A stretch of 64,000 nucleotides of DNA from Glutamicibacter ardleyensis (GCF_014644555.1 NZ_BMKX01000012.1:33003-97002); one strand, 5' to 3'; shown: positions 47,186-56,333, counted from the stretch's first letter. Notes: a model not told the origin generated them from the sequence alone. Translations and numbers: made by a program.

Positions 47186-48572
47186 TATTTATCGGCGCTG
47201 CGGTTGCCGGAACACTGAGGGCAAGCAATACCGGGCACTTCCGGCGCGCCCTGATACCGAAGACCGGGAGCGCGGGTGCCCCAAAATGCCAGACCCCAAA
47301 CATGGCACATGGGGCTTCTACATTGCCGCCGGTACAGACCCGCGCACGGGCAAACGCAAGCAACACCGTAAGGCCGGTTTTCCGACTGAGAAGGCGGCGC
47401 GAGTTGCACGCAATAAGGTTGCCGCAACAATAGACAACGGCACTTATACGGCGCCGAATAAGATCACAGTTGAGCAGTACTTGGCCGAGTGGTTACCGCG
47501 ACGTGAGCGCACGGGCAAGGGCTTGAAACCGACTACGGTAAGTAACTACCGCCGGTACATCGAGAATGACCTCACGGGCTCGACGGTTGGTGTGGTGAAG
47601 ATTAGCGAGCTACGCCGTGACCATGTGCAACGTTACGTTGATCAACTCATGGATGACGGGCGCGGAGCGGAGACTATTCACCGAATTGTTGCTGTGCTGA
47701 AAACTGCGTTCAAGTACGCCGTGCGTGATGGTTTTATGGGCGCGAACGTCGCCAATGATATTGACCTGCCAACCGTCGAGCGTAAGCCAATTACGGTATG
47801 GGAAGTCAAAGACCTACAACAATTCTTCAACGAAGCAGCTAAGCACCGTCTTGGCGATCTTTTCCAACTGGTGGCACGCACGGCGCTACGCCGTGGTGAG
47901 GTGCTGGGTCTGCGCTGGGGTGACGTCGATTTTGTTGAAGCGAAGCTGAATATCAAACATTCACGGGTGGAAGTCCGCGGGGTTGCCGTGGAGCAAGAAA
48001 GCGTAAAGACCGACGCGTCAAAGTCATCTGTAGAACTGGATCCGGCTGCAGTCGATGCGCTGATGCGGTGGAAGATTCGCCAGGATACCGAGCGCGAGAT
48101 GTACGGGGATTTATGGGAAGGCGTAGGCCACGTTTTCACTATGCCGAACGGTTCGCCGTTAAATCCGTCCTACGTGACCAAGCTCTTTACCAAACTACGT
48201 AAGGCAGCGGGCACGCCTTCACTCACGTTGCATGGGCTCCGGCATGAGCACGCTGCTCTCATGGCGCAAGCGGGAATTGACGTGATGATTATTTCCAAGC
48301 GTCTGCGTCACTCAAACATCGCGGTAACGAGTAATTTCTATGGTCATCTTATGCCGAATGTTTCACGCAATGCAGCGTCTAAGGTGTCACAGCTGATGGA
48401 TGCAGAAAACACCGACGTTCACACATTGCACACACAAGGCCAGTTTTTGGGTACAAAAAACGCCCTTGCCGAAACCGTAAACGATTCTGACAAGGGCGTT
48501 CAGCCGAGCCCCCTGGCGGATTTGAACCGCCGACCTGCTCTTTACGAGGGAGCTGCTCTACCCCTGAGCTAA
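47169..48572 (+). CDS. tyrosine site-specific integrase of element 2
   Basis: 467 aa from the ATG at 47169, which overlaps the XRE gene by 17 nt; GGAG lies just upstream. An Arm-type N terminus (TDPRTGKRKQHRKAGF) and core-binding domain (TVEQYLAEWLPRRERTGKG) precede the catalytic domain: Arg in ARTALRRGEVLGLRW, HGLRHEHAALM, and His/Tyr in RLRHSNIAVTSNFYGHLMP. The last residues (PLADLNRRPALYEGAALPLS) are encoded by attR and tRNA-Thr DNA on the opposite strand. In the circular form, attL sequence would give a different tail ending TKDDDI. Catalyses integration and excision at tRNA-Thr. Confidence 0.93.
   Translation: MTLANDIYRRCGCRNTEGKQYRALPARPDTEDRERGCPKMPDPKHGTWGFYIAAGTDPRTGKRKQHRKAGFPTEKAARVARNKVAATIDNGTYTAPNKITVEQYLAEWLPRRERTGKGLKPTTVSNYRRYIENDLTGSTVGVVKISELRRDHVQRYVDQLMDDGRGAETIHRIVAVLKTAFKYAVRDGFMGANVANDIDLPTVERKPITVWEVKDLQQFFNEAAKHRLGDLFQLVARTALRRGEVLGLRWGDVDFVEAKLNIKHSRVEVRGVAVEQESVKTDASKSSVELDPAAVDALMRWKIRQDTEREMYGDLWEGVGHVFTMPNGSPLNPSYVTKLFTKLRKAAGTPSLTLHGLRHEHAALMAQAGIDVMIISKRLRHSNIAVTSNFYGHLMPNVSRNAASKVSQLMDAENTDVHTLHTQGQFLGTKNALAETVNDSDKGVQPSPLADLNRRPALYEGAALPLS
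48499..48548. other. attR of element 2
   Basis: 50 bp identical to 37177-37226, covering the 3' half of tRNA-Thr(CGT) up to the anticodon loop and 8 bp of 3' flank. Confidence 0.92.
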
Positions 48573-48578
48573 GGAGGC
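48507..48578 (-). tRNA. tRNA-Thr(CGT), integration site of element 2
   Basis: Minus strand: acceptor GCCTCCT/AGGGGGC, D arm GCTC/GAGC, anticodon loop CTCGTAA (anticodon CGT), T arm GGCGG/CCGCC with TTCAAAT. There is a C-A mismatch at 31-39. Discriminator T, no CCA encoded. Confidence 0.92.
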
Positions 48579-48663
48579 CGATACCTGTAAACAGGCACCT
48601 CGTAACTTTATCTGAGTACGTCGGAGATCGTCAAAACGAGTCCTGGCTGTGAAGCTGAGATGC

Positions 48664-50202
48664 TCAGCATTGAGTTCCCTCTTTGGGTGCTTTGCCGTCG
48701 ATGAGGTAGCTCTCCACTGCATGGTCAATGCAGTCGTTAGAACGACCGTAGGCAGTGTGCCCATGCCCTTCATAAGTTAACAAGGTGGCATTAGATAGCT
48801 GGTCGGCAAGCGATTGCGACCACTTGTAAGGGGTGGCAGGATCCTCGGTGGTACCGACGACAAGAATTTTATCTGAGCCCTTTGCCTCAAGCTTCTGAGG
48901 AGTACCAGTTGCTGGGTATTCCCATTCCTTGCAATTTAGTGCGTAGTAGGAAAAATATTTTCCAAGTGTTGGGGCGACGCGCATAAGCTCAGTAGCCTGT
49001 GCCTGCATGGTCTCGGGATCCGAATCCATGGGCCGGTCAAGGCAATTGATTGCAACGAAGGCTTCATCCGCGTTTGAGGTGTACACCCCATCTTGGTCCC
49101 GGCTGCTGGAAAGGTCTGAAAAGTACAGAATCGGGTCAACGTTGCCGGACATGGCTTCGGTCATGGCGGTGCTCAGCATTGGCCAGCTGGAGTTGTCGTA
49201 GAGCGGAATGATGAACCCATTGACGAAGTCGATGATGGGAACAGTTCGTCCATCGCTGGATACTAGCGGCTCATTCTCAATCTGAGCAAAGAAGAGCTGC
49301 AACTGCATCTTGGCTTCTTCAAGCGTTCCGTCGAAGGGGCATTGCTCGCCGTCCAAACAACTTTGAAGCCAGGCATCGATTTCCCCTTCAAAGCCAATTG
49401 CTTGCTCTTTATCTAGCTCTGCCGTGGTAATCGTGGGATCCATCGCGCCGTCTAGAACTAAACTACCCACGCGTTGCGGAAAGAGATCTGCGTAGGTAGC
49501 ACCAAGGAATGTGCCGTAAGAAAAGCCTAGATAATCTAGTTTTTCGTTCCCCAACACTGCGCGAATGATATCTAGATCCTTGGCTGCGGAGACGGTATCT
49601 ACATGTCCAAGGAGGTCGCCAGTATTTTGTGCGCAGTCCTTGGCATAATCTTTACTCTGCTCAACGAGCTCTTCGCGGTCTTCGGGAACCCATGCTCGCA
49701 AATTCTCTTGCCGGCTCTGGTCTTTCTCCTCATCCGTTTCGCACTGAACCGGGGAGCTTTCGCCCACTCCTCGAGGATCGAACCCGACAGTGTTAAATTC
49801 GCGCTTTACCTTGTCGCTAAAAATGTAGGGTGCTGTTTCGGTAAGCATCTCCATCCCAGATATGCCTGGGCCACCCGGATTAATCAGAAGATTTCGCTTT
49901 GCACCCTCGGATACGCGCCGGTTGAGCGCTAGATCAATGTTTTGATCCTCGGGGTTGGCGTAGTCCAATGGGACCTGAACCGTAGCGCACTCGACGCCGT
50001 TTTCGCAGGGCTCCCACTGGATGTCCTGCTCGTAGTACGTGACCAAGTCGCCTTGGACTTCCGGAGAAGCGCTAGGTTGATTCTGAGATACCGATGAATC
50101 GGGCGTGCTGTTAGTCGGCTCGCCTCCGACACAGGAAACCAAGGCGAGGGATAAGACCGCGCCGGCGGACGCTAAGCGGAGCAATGAAGAACGTGCAGGC
50201 AC
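48664..50202 (-). CDS. secreted TAP-type alpha/beta hydrolase lipoprotein (tripeptidyl aminopeptidase family)
   Basis: 512 aa, ATG at 50202. The lipoprotein signal ends LALVSC. After a Ser/Pro linker, the hydrolase core has NPGGPGISGME (oxyanion), FDPRGVGESSP, nucleophile Ser in LGFSYGTFLGATYA, Asp in VVGTTEDPATPY and His in EGHGHTAYGRSNDC. The C-terminal TAP-like domain ends KAPKEGTQC, with a Cys pair (NDCIDH/TQC) probably forming a disulfide. It removes tripeptides or cleaves esters outside the cell. Followed on its 5' side by holB on the same strand. Confidence 0.88.
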   Translation of the reverse strand: MPARSSLLRLASAGAVLSLALVSCVGGEPTNSTPDSSVSQNQPSASPEVQGDLVTYYEQDIQWEPCENGVECATVQVPLDYANPEDQNIDLALNRRVSEGAKRNLLINPGGPGISGMEMLTETAPYIFSDKVKREFNTVGFDPRGVGESSPVQCETDEEKDQSRQENLRAWVPEDREELVEQSKDYAKDCAQNTGDLLGHVDTVSAAKDLDIIRAVLGNEKLDYLGFSYGTFLGATYADLFPQRVGSLVLDGAMDPTITTAELDKEQAIGFEGEIDAWLQSCLDGEQCPFDGTLEEAKMQLQLFFAQIENEPLVSSDGRTVPIIDFVNGFIIPLYDNSSWPMLSTAMTEAMSGNVDPILYFSDLSSSRDQDGVYTSNADEAFVAINCLDRPMDSDPETMQAQATELMRVAPTLGKYFSYYALNCKEWEYPATGTPQKLEAKGSDKILVVGTTEDPATPYKWSQSLADQLSNATLLTYEGHGHTAYGRSNDCIDHAVESYLIDGKAPKEGTQC

Positions 50203-50251
50203 TGTTGCGTCTCCTGATTAGAAGGAATGTGAGAAATGAGTGGTGGCAGGA

Positions 50252-51406
50252 CTATCGGCGTCCCGGTTTAGGGAGCAACCGAGCCATCAGGGCCTCCAGC
50301 GCAATAAGCTGATTAACGTTGGCCGCCAGTCGCTGCCTGGTTTCGTTAATGGCGTCCAGCTGAGCCAAGGTCTTTTCGCTGCGTTGGGAAGCAGCATAAG
50401 GCTCTAGCTTGTCGCGCAGATGCTCGTTGATTAACTCAATCCCCGAATGTAGTTGCAAGCTGAGCACATCTCGGAAGAAAGTGGTCAAATCTATCAGCGT
50501 CCGGTCAAGGGCATCAAAAGTGGCACGCCTGGCGAAACGCTTGGCGTTTTCTTCCAAAGATTTAAACTGGCCACGTAATCCAGGTGGAATATGTTCCTCT
50601 TCACCTAGCCCATTTGCATGGCGTAACTCTGCTATTTGTGCGTTGAGTTGCGAACCGGTCATTGCCTCGGCTTGTTCACTAGCCAGAGTCGAGATTTCCG
50701 CGGCGGCCGCCATTGCTTGCGGAAGGGTAGAAAGTCGCAGCGGCAGCGTGACAACCTTTTCGCGGCGCTCGCGAGCTTTTTCATCGCGAGCCAATAGCCG
50801 CGCTACGCCGATATGCGATTGTGAAACACGAGCCGCAAACTGTGCCATCTGCGGGTCTAAACCGTCACGTCGAACTAAGAGGTCTGCCACGTCGGTGGCG
50901 GAGGGCACCGACAGATTAACTGCTCGGCAGCGAGAACGAATGGTGACCAGCACGTCAGCAGGCGAGGGGGCGCAGAGAATCCAGATCATCATTGCTGGTG
51001 GTTCTTCAATGGCCTTCAACAAAACATTGGTCGTTCGTTCAGTCATCCGGTCGGCATCTTCAATGATGATGATGCGCCACTTACCTTTTCCTGCGCGTTC
51101 TTGGGCGCGAGTAATCAAATGGCGAACATCTTCGATTTGATATGCGACCTTATTCGTCGACACAAAGGACACATCAGGGTGGTTGCCTGCCATTACCTGC
51201 TTGCAGGCTTCGCACTGACCGCACCCTGCTGGAGTTTGGGTGCATTGCAATGCCGCAGCGAACGCCCGCGCCGCGGTGGTTCGTCCGGAGCCCGGCGGGC
51301 CGGTCACCAGCCATGCATGAGTCGGGTTTCCTTGATCTACTTCAGCTATCAGTGAGTCGGCCACTCGCTGTTGGCCGGCGAGCTCGGCAAAGACCGGCCG
51401 GCTCAC
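50252..51406 (-). CDS. holB: DNA polymerase III delta' subunit
   Basis: 384 aa from the GTG at 51406, overlapping the tmk stop by 4 nt. AAA+ features: P-loop TGPPGSGRTTAARAF, zinc module CGQCEACKQVMAGNHPDV, sensor region NVLLKAIEEPPAMMIWILCA and IRSRCRAVNL. The C-terminal collar region is helical. It forms part of the clamp loader that places the beta sliding clamp on DNA. The tmk-holB pair is common in Actinobacteria. Confidence 0.92.
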   Translation of the reverse strand: MSRPVFAELAGQQRVADSLIAEVDQGNPTHAWLVTGPPGSGRTTAARAFAAALQCTQTPAGCGQCEACKQVMAGNHPDVSFVSTNKVAYQIEDVRHLITRAQERAGKGKWRIIIIEDADRMTERTTNVLLKAIEEPPAMMIWILCAPSPADVLVTIRSRCRAVNLSVPSATDVADLLVRRDGLDPQMAQFAARVSQSHIGVARLLARDEKARERREKVVTLPLRLSTLPQAMAAAAEISTLASEQAEAMTGSQLNAQIAELRHANGLGEEEHIPPGLRGQFKSLEENAKRFARRATFDALDRTLIDLTTFFRDVLSLQLHSGIELINEHLRDKLEPYAASQRSEKTLAQLDAINETRQRLAANVNQLIALEALMARLLPKPGRR

Positions 51407-52056
51407 AACAAGCCTGCAAGGTGCGTAGTTATTTGCTCTTGGAGCTGCGCAATGCCGCCGGTGGCATCAATAACCAAGTAGCGCTGCGGGTCTTTCGCTG
51501 CCAGTTCGAAGAATGCGTTGCGGATACGCTCATGAAATTCATCTGGCTCGGCTTCTAGTCGATCGGCCTGCTCCACGCCGTCGGTAGCTGCGATCCGCCG
51601 GGCGCGGCCATCAGCAGCGGAAATATCCAAGATGATCGTGACATCTGGCTTCAGCCCGGAGGTCGCAAAATCGTTGATGGAGGCGACGGCATCAAAGCCT
51701 AACGCCCGTCCCATGCCTTGGTAGGCCAATGAGGAATCGACAAAGCGATCGCAGATGACATGAGTCCCGGATTCTAGCTTTGGTTTAATGAACTGTTGTA
51801 CGTGAGCCGCGCGCGCAGCGGCATACATCAGCGCTTCGGTCCGCGAATCAATCTCGCCGTGACCATGCTCAAGCACTAAAGAACGTAACTTCTCACCGAT
51901 TTGGGTGCCGCCGGGCTCCCGTGTGGTGGCCACGCGGGAGCCACGATTTTCCAACCACTGGCGGGTCATGTCCACTTGAGTGGATTTGCCGGCACCGTCG
52001 CCGCCTTCAAAGACGATGAACAGGCCACGCTGGGATGCAGTCGAATCGATACTCAC
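51403..52056 (-). CDS. tmk: thymidylate kinase
   Basis: 217 aa from a GTG at 52056. P-loop FIVFEGGDGAGKSTQ, DR(E/P)-type motif TTREPGGTQIGEKLR, and DRFVDSSLAYQGMGR. It phosphorylates dTMP to dTDP in the cytosol. TAGGGT lies 6 nt before the GTG, with no other ribosome site, so a leaderless transcript is likely. Operon with holB, divergent from the PLP enzyme gene. Confidence 0.95.
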   Translation of the reverse strand: MSIDSTASQRGLFIVFEGGDGAGKSTQVDMTRQWLENRGSRVATTREPGGTQIGEKLRSLVLEHGHGEIDSRTEALMYAAARAAHVQQFIKPKLESGTHVICDRFVDSSLAYQGMGRALGFDAVASINDFATSGLKPDVTIILDISAADGRARRIAATDGVEQADRLEAEPDEFHERIRNAFFELAAKDPQRYLVIDATGGIAQLQEQITTHLAGLL

Positions 52057-52201
52057 CCCTCTACCCTAGCTAACATGGCCGAGTAAAAAGGTACTTTAGC
52101 GGGCCACGGACCTAAGAGTGACGAACAAGCCGAGTCATAACGTGTGCTTCCAGCGTTAGCGCTTGTGCGATGCAGTGGTTGACGGGCGTAATCTGGTGCT
52201 C

Positions 52202-53359
52202 ATGAGTGAACAGCAAGATCTTTCGACACCAACGCCATCATGGGACCCCAAGACGCTGATCGTCGCTGGGGGACGCCCTGCGCATACTAACGATGGTCCG
52301 GTCAATCATCCGATTACCTTTACCTCGACCTATCACTCGCATGGTTTGGCGGGCGCGGGAGATCGTGTCTATGCACGATTCTCGAACCCTAGCTGGGATC
52401 CTTTCGAGGAAGTGTTAGGTCAGCTAGAGCAAGCAGATTATCCGGCTTTAGTCTTTTCCTCTGGGATGGCGGCCATCTCCGCGGCGTTGACTCTGGTTCC
52501 CGAGGGTGGCGTGCTTGTATTACCAAAACATTCGTATAACGGATCACTGGGCTTGAGCGCAGAACTGCAAGCGGCAGGCCGATTCACCGTCCGTCCGGTC
52601 GATGTCGCTAATACCGATGAGGTGCTCAGCGCGATGACTGGCGCCGACGTGCTCTGGCTGGAATCTCCAACCAACCCTATGTTGGAAGTCGCGGATCTTC
52701 CTGCCTTGTTGGCCGCGGCGAAGGCCGCAGGAGTGTTGAGCATTGTGGATAACACCTTCGCCACACCCCTGCTGCAACAGCCGTTGACCTTAGGGGCAGA
52801 TCTAGTGGTCCATTCGGTGACTAAGTACCTTTCGGGGCATTCGGATTTGATCCTCGGCGCGGTAGTCACCAGCGATGAACAATTACGTAGCAAATTACAT
52901 GGGCACCGCACCTTGCATGGTGCTATTGCCTCGCCGATGGATGTCTTCTTGGCTTTGCGTGGTGTGCGTACGCTCTCGGTGCGAATCGAACGGTCTCAGG
53001 CAAACAGCCAGATCTTGGCCGAGCGTCTTGCGGAGCACTCAAAGGTGACCTCGGTGCGATATCCGGGGCTGCCCTCTGATCCCGGACATCAGCGCGCTAC
53101 CGAGCAGATGAGTGGTTACGGATCGGTGATTTCCTTTACCGTAGGTGCAACTGCCGCTGACGCGGACAAACTCATCGATGAGCTTGCCTTGATTACCGGT
53201 GCTACCTCACTGGGCGGGGTAGAAACTCTGGCTGAGCGCAGAGCCCGCCATGCTAATGAACCTGACAGTGTTCCTGACAATCTGATTCGCCTCTCGGTAG
53301 GCATCGAAGCGGTAGAAGACCTGTGGCTAGATCTTCATCAAGCCTTGGAATTGATCTGA
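52202..53359 (+). CDS. cystathionine gamma-synthase/lyase family PLP enzyme
   Basis: 385 aa from the ATG at 52202; TAATCT 7 nt upstream suggests a leaderless message, and an upstream start at 52163 is unlikely. Cys/Met-metabolism fold-I motifs: YARFSNPSWDPFEEVL (PLP-phosphate Tyr-x-Arg), SSGMAAISAAL, WLESPTNPMLEV, IVDNTFATPLLQQPL and the PLP lysine in SVTKYLSGHSDLILGA. C-terminal LGGVETLAERRA and NLIRLSVGIE complete it. It catalyses gamma-replacement or elimination in the methionine/cysteine pathway; synthase and lyase cannot be separated by eye. Confidence 0.88.
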   Translation: MSEQQDLSTPTPSWDPKTLIVAGGRPAHTNDGPVNHPITFTSTYHSHGLAGAGDRVYARFSNPSWDPFEEVLGQLEQADYPALVFSSGMAAISAALTLVPEGGVLVLPKHSYNGSLGLSAELQAAGRFTVRPVDVANTDEVLSAMTGADVLWLESPTNPMLEVADLPALLAAAKAAGVLSIVDNTFATPLLQQPLTLGADLVVHSVTKYLSGHSDLILGAVVTSDEQLRSKLHGHRTLHGAIASPMDVFLALRGVRTLSVRIERSQANSQILAERLAEHSKVTSVRYPGLPSDPGHQRATEQMSGYGSVISFTVGATAADADKLIDELALITGATSLGGVETLAERRARHANEPDSVPDNLIRLSVGIEAVEDLWLDLHQALELI

Positions 53360-53414
53360 AGACTCGCTCAATAGTGGTTGCCTCGTCTACCTGCACAAAA
53401 GGTAGAGTGTAGAC

Positions 53415-53726
53415 ATGGGCTTAGCATTATTAATTGAGGCGTACATGATGTATGCGCTCAGCATTGTTGTTGGCATAATCGCCATCTGGGCATTAGCTGA
53501 CTGCGTGCGTCACCAGGCGGCACGCTACACCCAAGAGGGTAAGCGCACCAAGGGCTGGTGGATGGCGTTGACCGGTGGTGCCACGATCATTTCGGTACTT
53601 ACCGTGGTCTCCGGCCCGGCGAGCAGTGGAGGGTTCCTGCAGCTAATCTCCGCCTGTGTCGCTTGCGTGTACCTGGCTGACGTCAAGCCTGCGGTGAGTG
53701 GCCAGAGCGGCAACTGGTACAACTAA
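53415..53726 (+). CDS. DUF2516 family membrane protein
   Basis: 103 aa, ATG at 53415. Three hydrophobic segments, the first with YMMYALSIVVGIIAIWALAD. The conserved RTKGWWMALTGGA and C-terminal YLADVKPAVSG match the actinobacterial DUF2516 family. Function unknown. Located 55 nt after the PLP enzyme and followed by a strong terminator. Confidence 0.85.
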   Translation: MGLALLIEAYMMYALSIVVGIIAIWALADCVRHQAARYTQEGKRTKGWWMALTGGATIISVLTVVSGPASSGGFLQLISACVACVYLADVKPAVSGQSGNWYN

Positions 53727-53751
53727 TCCGGCTTTACAGATGAAACTTTTG

Positions 53752-53795
53752 ACACCCCTAACTTCGCCAGATGAAGTTCGGGGTGTTATTTTTTT
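53752..53795 (+). terminator. terminator after the DUF2516 gene
   Basis: ACACCCC-t-AACTTC, loop GCCAGAT, GAAGTT-c-GGGGTGT followed by TATTTTTTT. Confidence 0.9.
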
Positions 53796-53851
53796 CCGAG
53801 GCAGCTTAACTTTCGCGCAGTAGTTGTGTGCGATTGGCTAGGATGGAGACT

Positions 53852-54598
53852 ATGACCCATACTTTGATCTTGCTTCGCCACGGGCAGAGCGAATGGAACG
53901 AAAAGAACCTGTTCACCGGATGGTACGACGTGAACCTAACTGAAAAGGGTCGTGCCGAAGCCGCACGCGGTGGCGAGCTGCTGACTGAAGCCGGTTACAA
54001 GCCTGAGGTGCTACATACCTCGTTGCTGACCCGCGCGATCACCACCGCCAACCTCGCACTTGAGGCTGCCGGTCGCGGGTGGATCCCAGTGCATCGTGAC
54101 TGGCGTCTGAACGAACGTCACTACGGTGCGTTGCAGGGCAAGGATAAGGCGCAAACTTTGGCCGAGTTCGGCGAAGAGCAGTTCATGCAGTGGCGTCGTA
54201 GCTACGACACTCCGCCACCGGCCTTGGACGATGCCTCGGAATTCAGTCAGGCTAACGATGAGCGTTACGCCGAACTAGGCGAGAACGCTCCACGCACCGA
54301 GTGTCTCAAGGACGTACTTGAGCGGATGCTCCCGTACTGGGAAAACGAGATTAAGTCTGACCTGTCCGCAGGGAAAACCGTCTTAGTCACAGCGCACGGT
54401 AACTCGTTGCGTGCGTTGGTTAAACACCTGGACGGAATCAGCGATGAGGCCATCGCCGGCCTGAATATTCCTACGGGCATCCCACTGGTTTACGAACTGG
54501 ATGAAAACTTCCAGCCAATCACCGTTGGTGGAACTTATTTGGACCCAGATGCTGCTGCCGATGCGATCAAGGCTGTAGCGAATCAGGGCCGTAAGTAG
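53852..54598 (+). CDS. gpmA: 2,3-bisphosphoglycerate-dependent phosphoglycerate mutase
   Basis: 248 aa from the ATG at 53852; TAGGAT 7 nt upstream suits a leaderless start, and the open frame to 53828 is not needed. Catalytic phospho-His in [18 protein letters not shown], second His region [12 protein letters not shown], and [17 protein letters not shown]; the length matches the family. It interconverts 3- and 2-phosphoglycerate in glycolysis. A long GC-rich hairpin follows. Confidence 0.96.
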   Translation: MTHTLILLRHGQSEWNEKNLFTGWYDVNLTEKGRAEAARGGELLTEAGYKPEVLHTSLLTRAITTANLALEAAGRGWIPVHRDWRLNERHYGALQGKDKAQTLAEFGEEQFMQWRRSYDTPPPALDDASEFSQANDERYAELGENAPRTECLKDVLERMLPYWENEIKSDLSAGKTVLVTAHGNSLRALVKHLDGISDEAIAGLNIPTGIPLVYELDENFQPITVGGTYLDPDAAADAIKAVANQGRK

Positions 54599-54619
54599 TC
54601 CTTATTCGATTTTTTCTGT

Positions 54620-54662
54620 GGCGGACCGGTGCTCTCATTTTTCATGAAAGCACCGGTCCGCC
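54620..54662 (+). terminator. hairpin after gpmA
   Basis: GGCGGACCGGTGCT, loop region, AGCACCGGTCCGCC. Strong stem, no T run. Confidence 0.7.
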
Positions 54663-54801
54663 TCGTTGTTTCTTAAGCCTAAAATCCAAATGAATGACAG
54701 GCTGTGAGCGAAACAACGCCACACGATTGTGTTTCTGGTATTAGTATGCTGTAATCTCCTATTTCGAATAGGCTCAATGGCTCACGTTAGGAATGCAATT
54801 C

Positions 54802-55104
54802 GTGGCAACTGATTACGATGAAGTCCGCCCGGACGTTGCCGAGGCGCGTAAGGCTTCTCTAGACGCGGTTAAGTCCGCAAACGCACCAGACGCCAAGAGC
54901 GTTGTGCGCGAACTCGACGAGGCCGATCACACCGACGGTATGGACCTGCCAGGTGCAGACCTGTCCAACGAGGAACTAACCGTTACGGTTGTTCCGCAGA
55001 AGGAAGACGAGTTCATCTGTGGCTCGTGCTTCTTGATTCGTCACCGCTCACAGCTAGTTCGTGAAGAGGGCAACGTAGGTTTCTGCGTTGAGTGCGAAGG
55101 CTAA
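54802..55104 (+). CDS. DUF4193 family zinc-ribbon-like protein
   Basis: 100 aa from the GTG at 54802, with AGGAA at 54789-54793 and 8-nt spacing; it gives MATDYDEVRP, the usual family start, so the ATG at 54793 is rejected. The C-terminal zinc site is FICGSCFLIRHRSQLV and FCVECEG. Conserved small actinobacterial protein, cytosolic, function unknown. Confidence 0.9.
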   Translation: MATDYDEVRPDVAEARKASLDAVKSANAPDAKSVVRELDEADHTDGMDLPGADLSNEELTVTVVPQKEDEFICGSCFLIRHRSQLVREEGNVGFCVECEG

Positions 55105-55148
55105 TACCCAATCTTAATATTGGTCCACTTCAGGTGAACCAAAAGTAA

Positions 55149-55186
55149 TTAAGGGATGGAGCATCTACTGATGCGCCATCCCTTAA
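55149..55186 (+). terminator. terminator after the DUF4193 gene
   Basis: TTAAGGGATGG-A-GCATC, TACT loop, GATGC-G-CCATCCCTTAA. Confidence 0.75.
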
Positions 55187-55414
55187 CGCTTTAAGGCTCT
55201 GAATCGGCCAGCGAATAAGACGCAACATTAGGCAGTAACCATTCCAGCGTTCAATGCCGTGTCATCGACGCGTAGACCCTGCGTGGGCAACGGGCGCCTA
55301 GTGGGGGTGCATGGCCGGGAAATGGACCTACACGACCCTAGGGCGCATATCTTGAAGCTTGCCTTGGTCATCTTTCGTAAACGACTTTCCCTACGGCGCG
55401 CACGGGCAAACAAA

Positions 55415-55458
55415 CGGCGGTGCGTGCTATCGGAATGAACCGAAAGCACGCACCGCCG
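55415..55458 (-). terminator. phoU terminator
   Basis: CGGCGGTGCGTGCT with AGCACGCACCGCCG and an inner TCGG/CCGA; on the minus strand followed by TTTGTTTG. Confidence 0.8.
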
Positions 55459-55487
55459 TTGAATTTTAGGGTCCGAATGGATTGAGT

Positions 55488-56141
55488 TTAAAACTCGGCC
55501 GGATCCCATTCGCCGGTTACTAGGTAGGTCACCTTGCGGGCTACGGATACCCCATGATCACCGAACCGTTCAAGGTAGCGGCTGGTCAGCGAGACATCTA
55601 CGGTGGTTGGCGCCGTGGCATCCCAGGATTCGTCAGCAATCACGGTGAATACGCTGGCGTGCAACCCGTCCAGCTTGTGGTTCAGTTCAATGATTGCCCT
55701 TGCGATCGCCAGATCACGGGTATCAAGCAGACGCCCTACTTCCTTGGCAATCTGAATATCTACCTCCGCCATCTGTGCGAAGGTCTCAGAAATCCGCTCC
55801 GGGATTGCGTGATTAGGGAAACGCAGTCGGGTTAGCTGAGCTAAGTGGCGTGCGAGGTCGCCCATGCGCTCCAGTGAAGCGCTCATGCGCAACGAACCAA
55901 CAATCATGCGCAGGTCCGAGGCAACCGGCCCCTGCAAAGCGAGGGTGTCGATGGCGCGCTCGTCGAGCTGGTTCTGCAGGAAGTCGATTTTCGCGTCGGC
56001 CGCGATGACTTCCTGTGCCAGATCAACGTCGGCGTTGGCCAGCGAGTCCCAAGCGCGGTCCATGGCGATGGCCACTAGCCGGGACATTTCGATCAGCTCT
56101 TCGCCGATTTGCTGCAGATCTGCCTGAAATACCTTACGCAT
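55488..56141 (-). CDS. phoU: phosphate transport system regulator PhoU
   Basis: 217 aa from the ATG at 56141 (AAAGGA 6 nt upstream); the longer frame to 56240 is not supported. Two PhoU repeats of three-helix bundles: FQADLQQIGEELIEMSRLVA, GSLRMSASLERMGDLARHLA and LTSRYLERFGDHGVSVARKV, the E/D-x-x-x-D metal motifs. It links the Pst transporter to SenX3-RegX3 and represses the regulon when phosphate is plentiful. Divergent from senX3, 192 bp apart, the classic actinobacterial layout. Confidence 0.94.
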   Translation of the reverse strand: MRKVFQADLQQIGEELIEMSRLVAIAMDRAWDSLANADVDLAQEVIAADAKIDFLQNQLDERAIDTLALQGPVASDLRMIVGSLRMSASLERMGDLARHLAQLTRLRFPNHAIPERISETFAQMAEVDIQIAKEVGRLLDTRDLAIARAIIELNHKLDGLHASVFTVIADESWDATAPTTVDVSLTSRYLERFGDHGVSVARKVTYLVTGEWDPAEF

Positions 56142-56333
56142 TGAAGGTCCTTTCGAGTTACGGAATCCTATGCCCCTGTTTTTGGGCATGGCGGAGGGTC
56201 TGCTTCCACCTTGCCAGCGGGTTATTAACGAATATCCCACGGAAAGTGAACGTTTGGTGAACAGCCTACAGAAAAGCGCTAATTAGCGTCATCTGGCACC
56301 TTCACCACGTGTCATGGAAGCTAGTCTAATAAT

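Larger units (their letters stand above)
37177..48548. mobile_element. element 2: 11.4-kb satellite- or PICI-like integrated element at tRNA-Thr(CGT)
   Basis: Perfect 50-bp repeats bound the region. It has an apparently intact tyrosine integrase beside attR, a divergent XRE regulator and excisionase-like gene, a replication gene with internal iterons, a run of overlapping small genes, a Panacea toxin-antitoxin pair, a GNAT gene and a tRNA-like gene. No structural, packaging or lysis gene is seen. Gene order (integrase, switch, replication, cargo) resembles phage satellites. Confidence 0.88.
55105..55487. other. 383-bp intergenic region with two terminators
   Basis: Holds the hairpins at 55149-55186 (after the DUF4193 gene) and 55415-55458 (after phoU). 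Nothing convincing lies between; the reading frame across it on the minus strand is Arg/Pro-rich and runs into phoU. Confidence 0.5.

Noticed and set aside
55228..55509. 93-codon minus-strand frame between DUF4193 and phoU
   Set aside because: It overlaps the phoU end and the phoU terminator; Arg/Ser/Pro-rich, no ribosome site.
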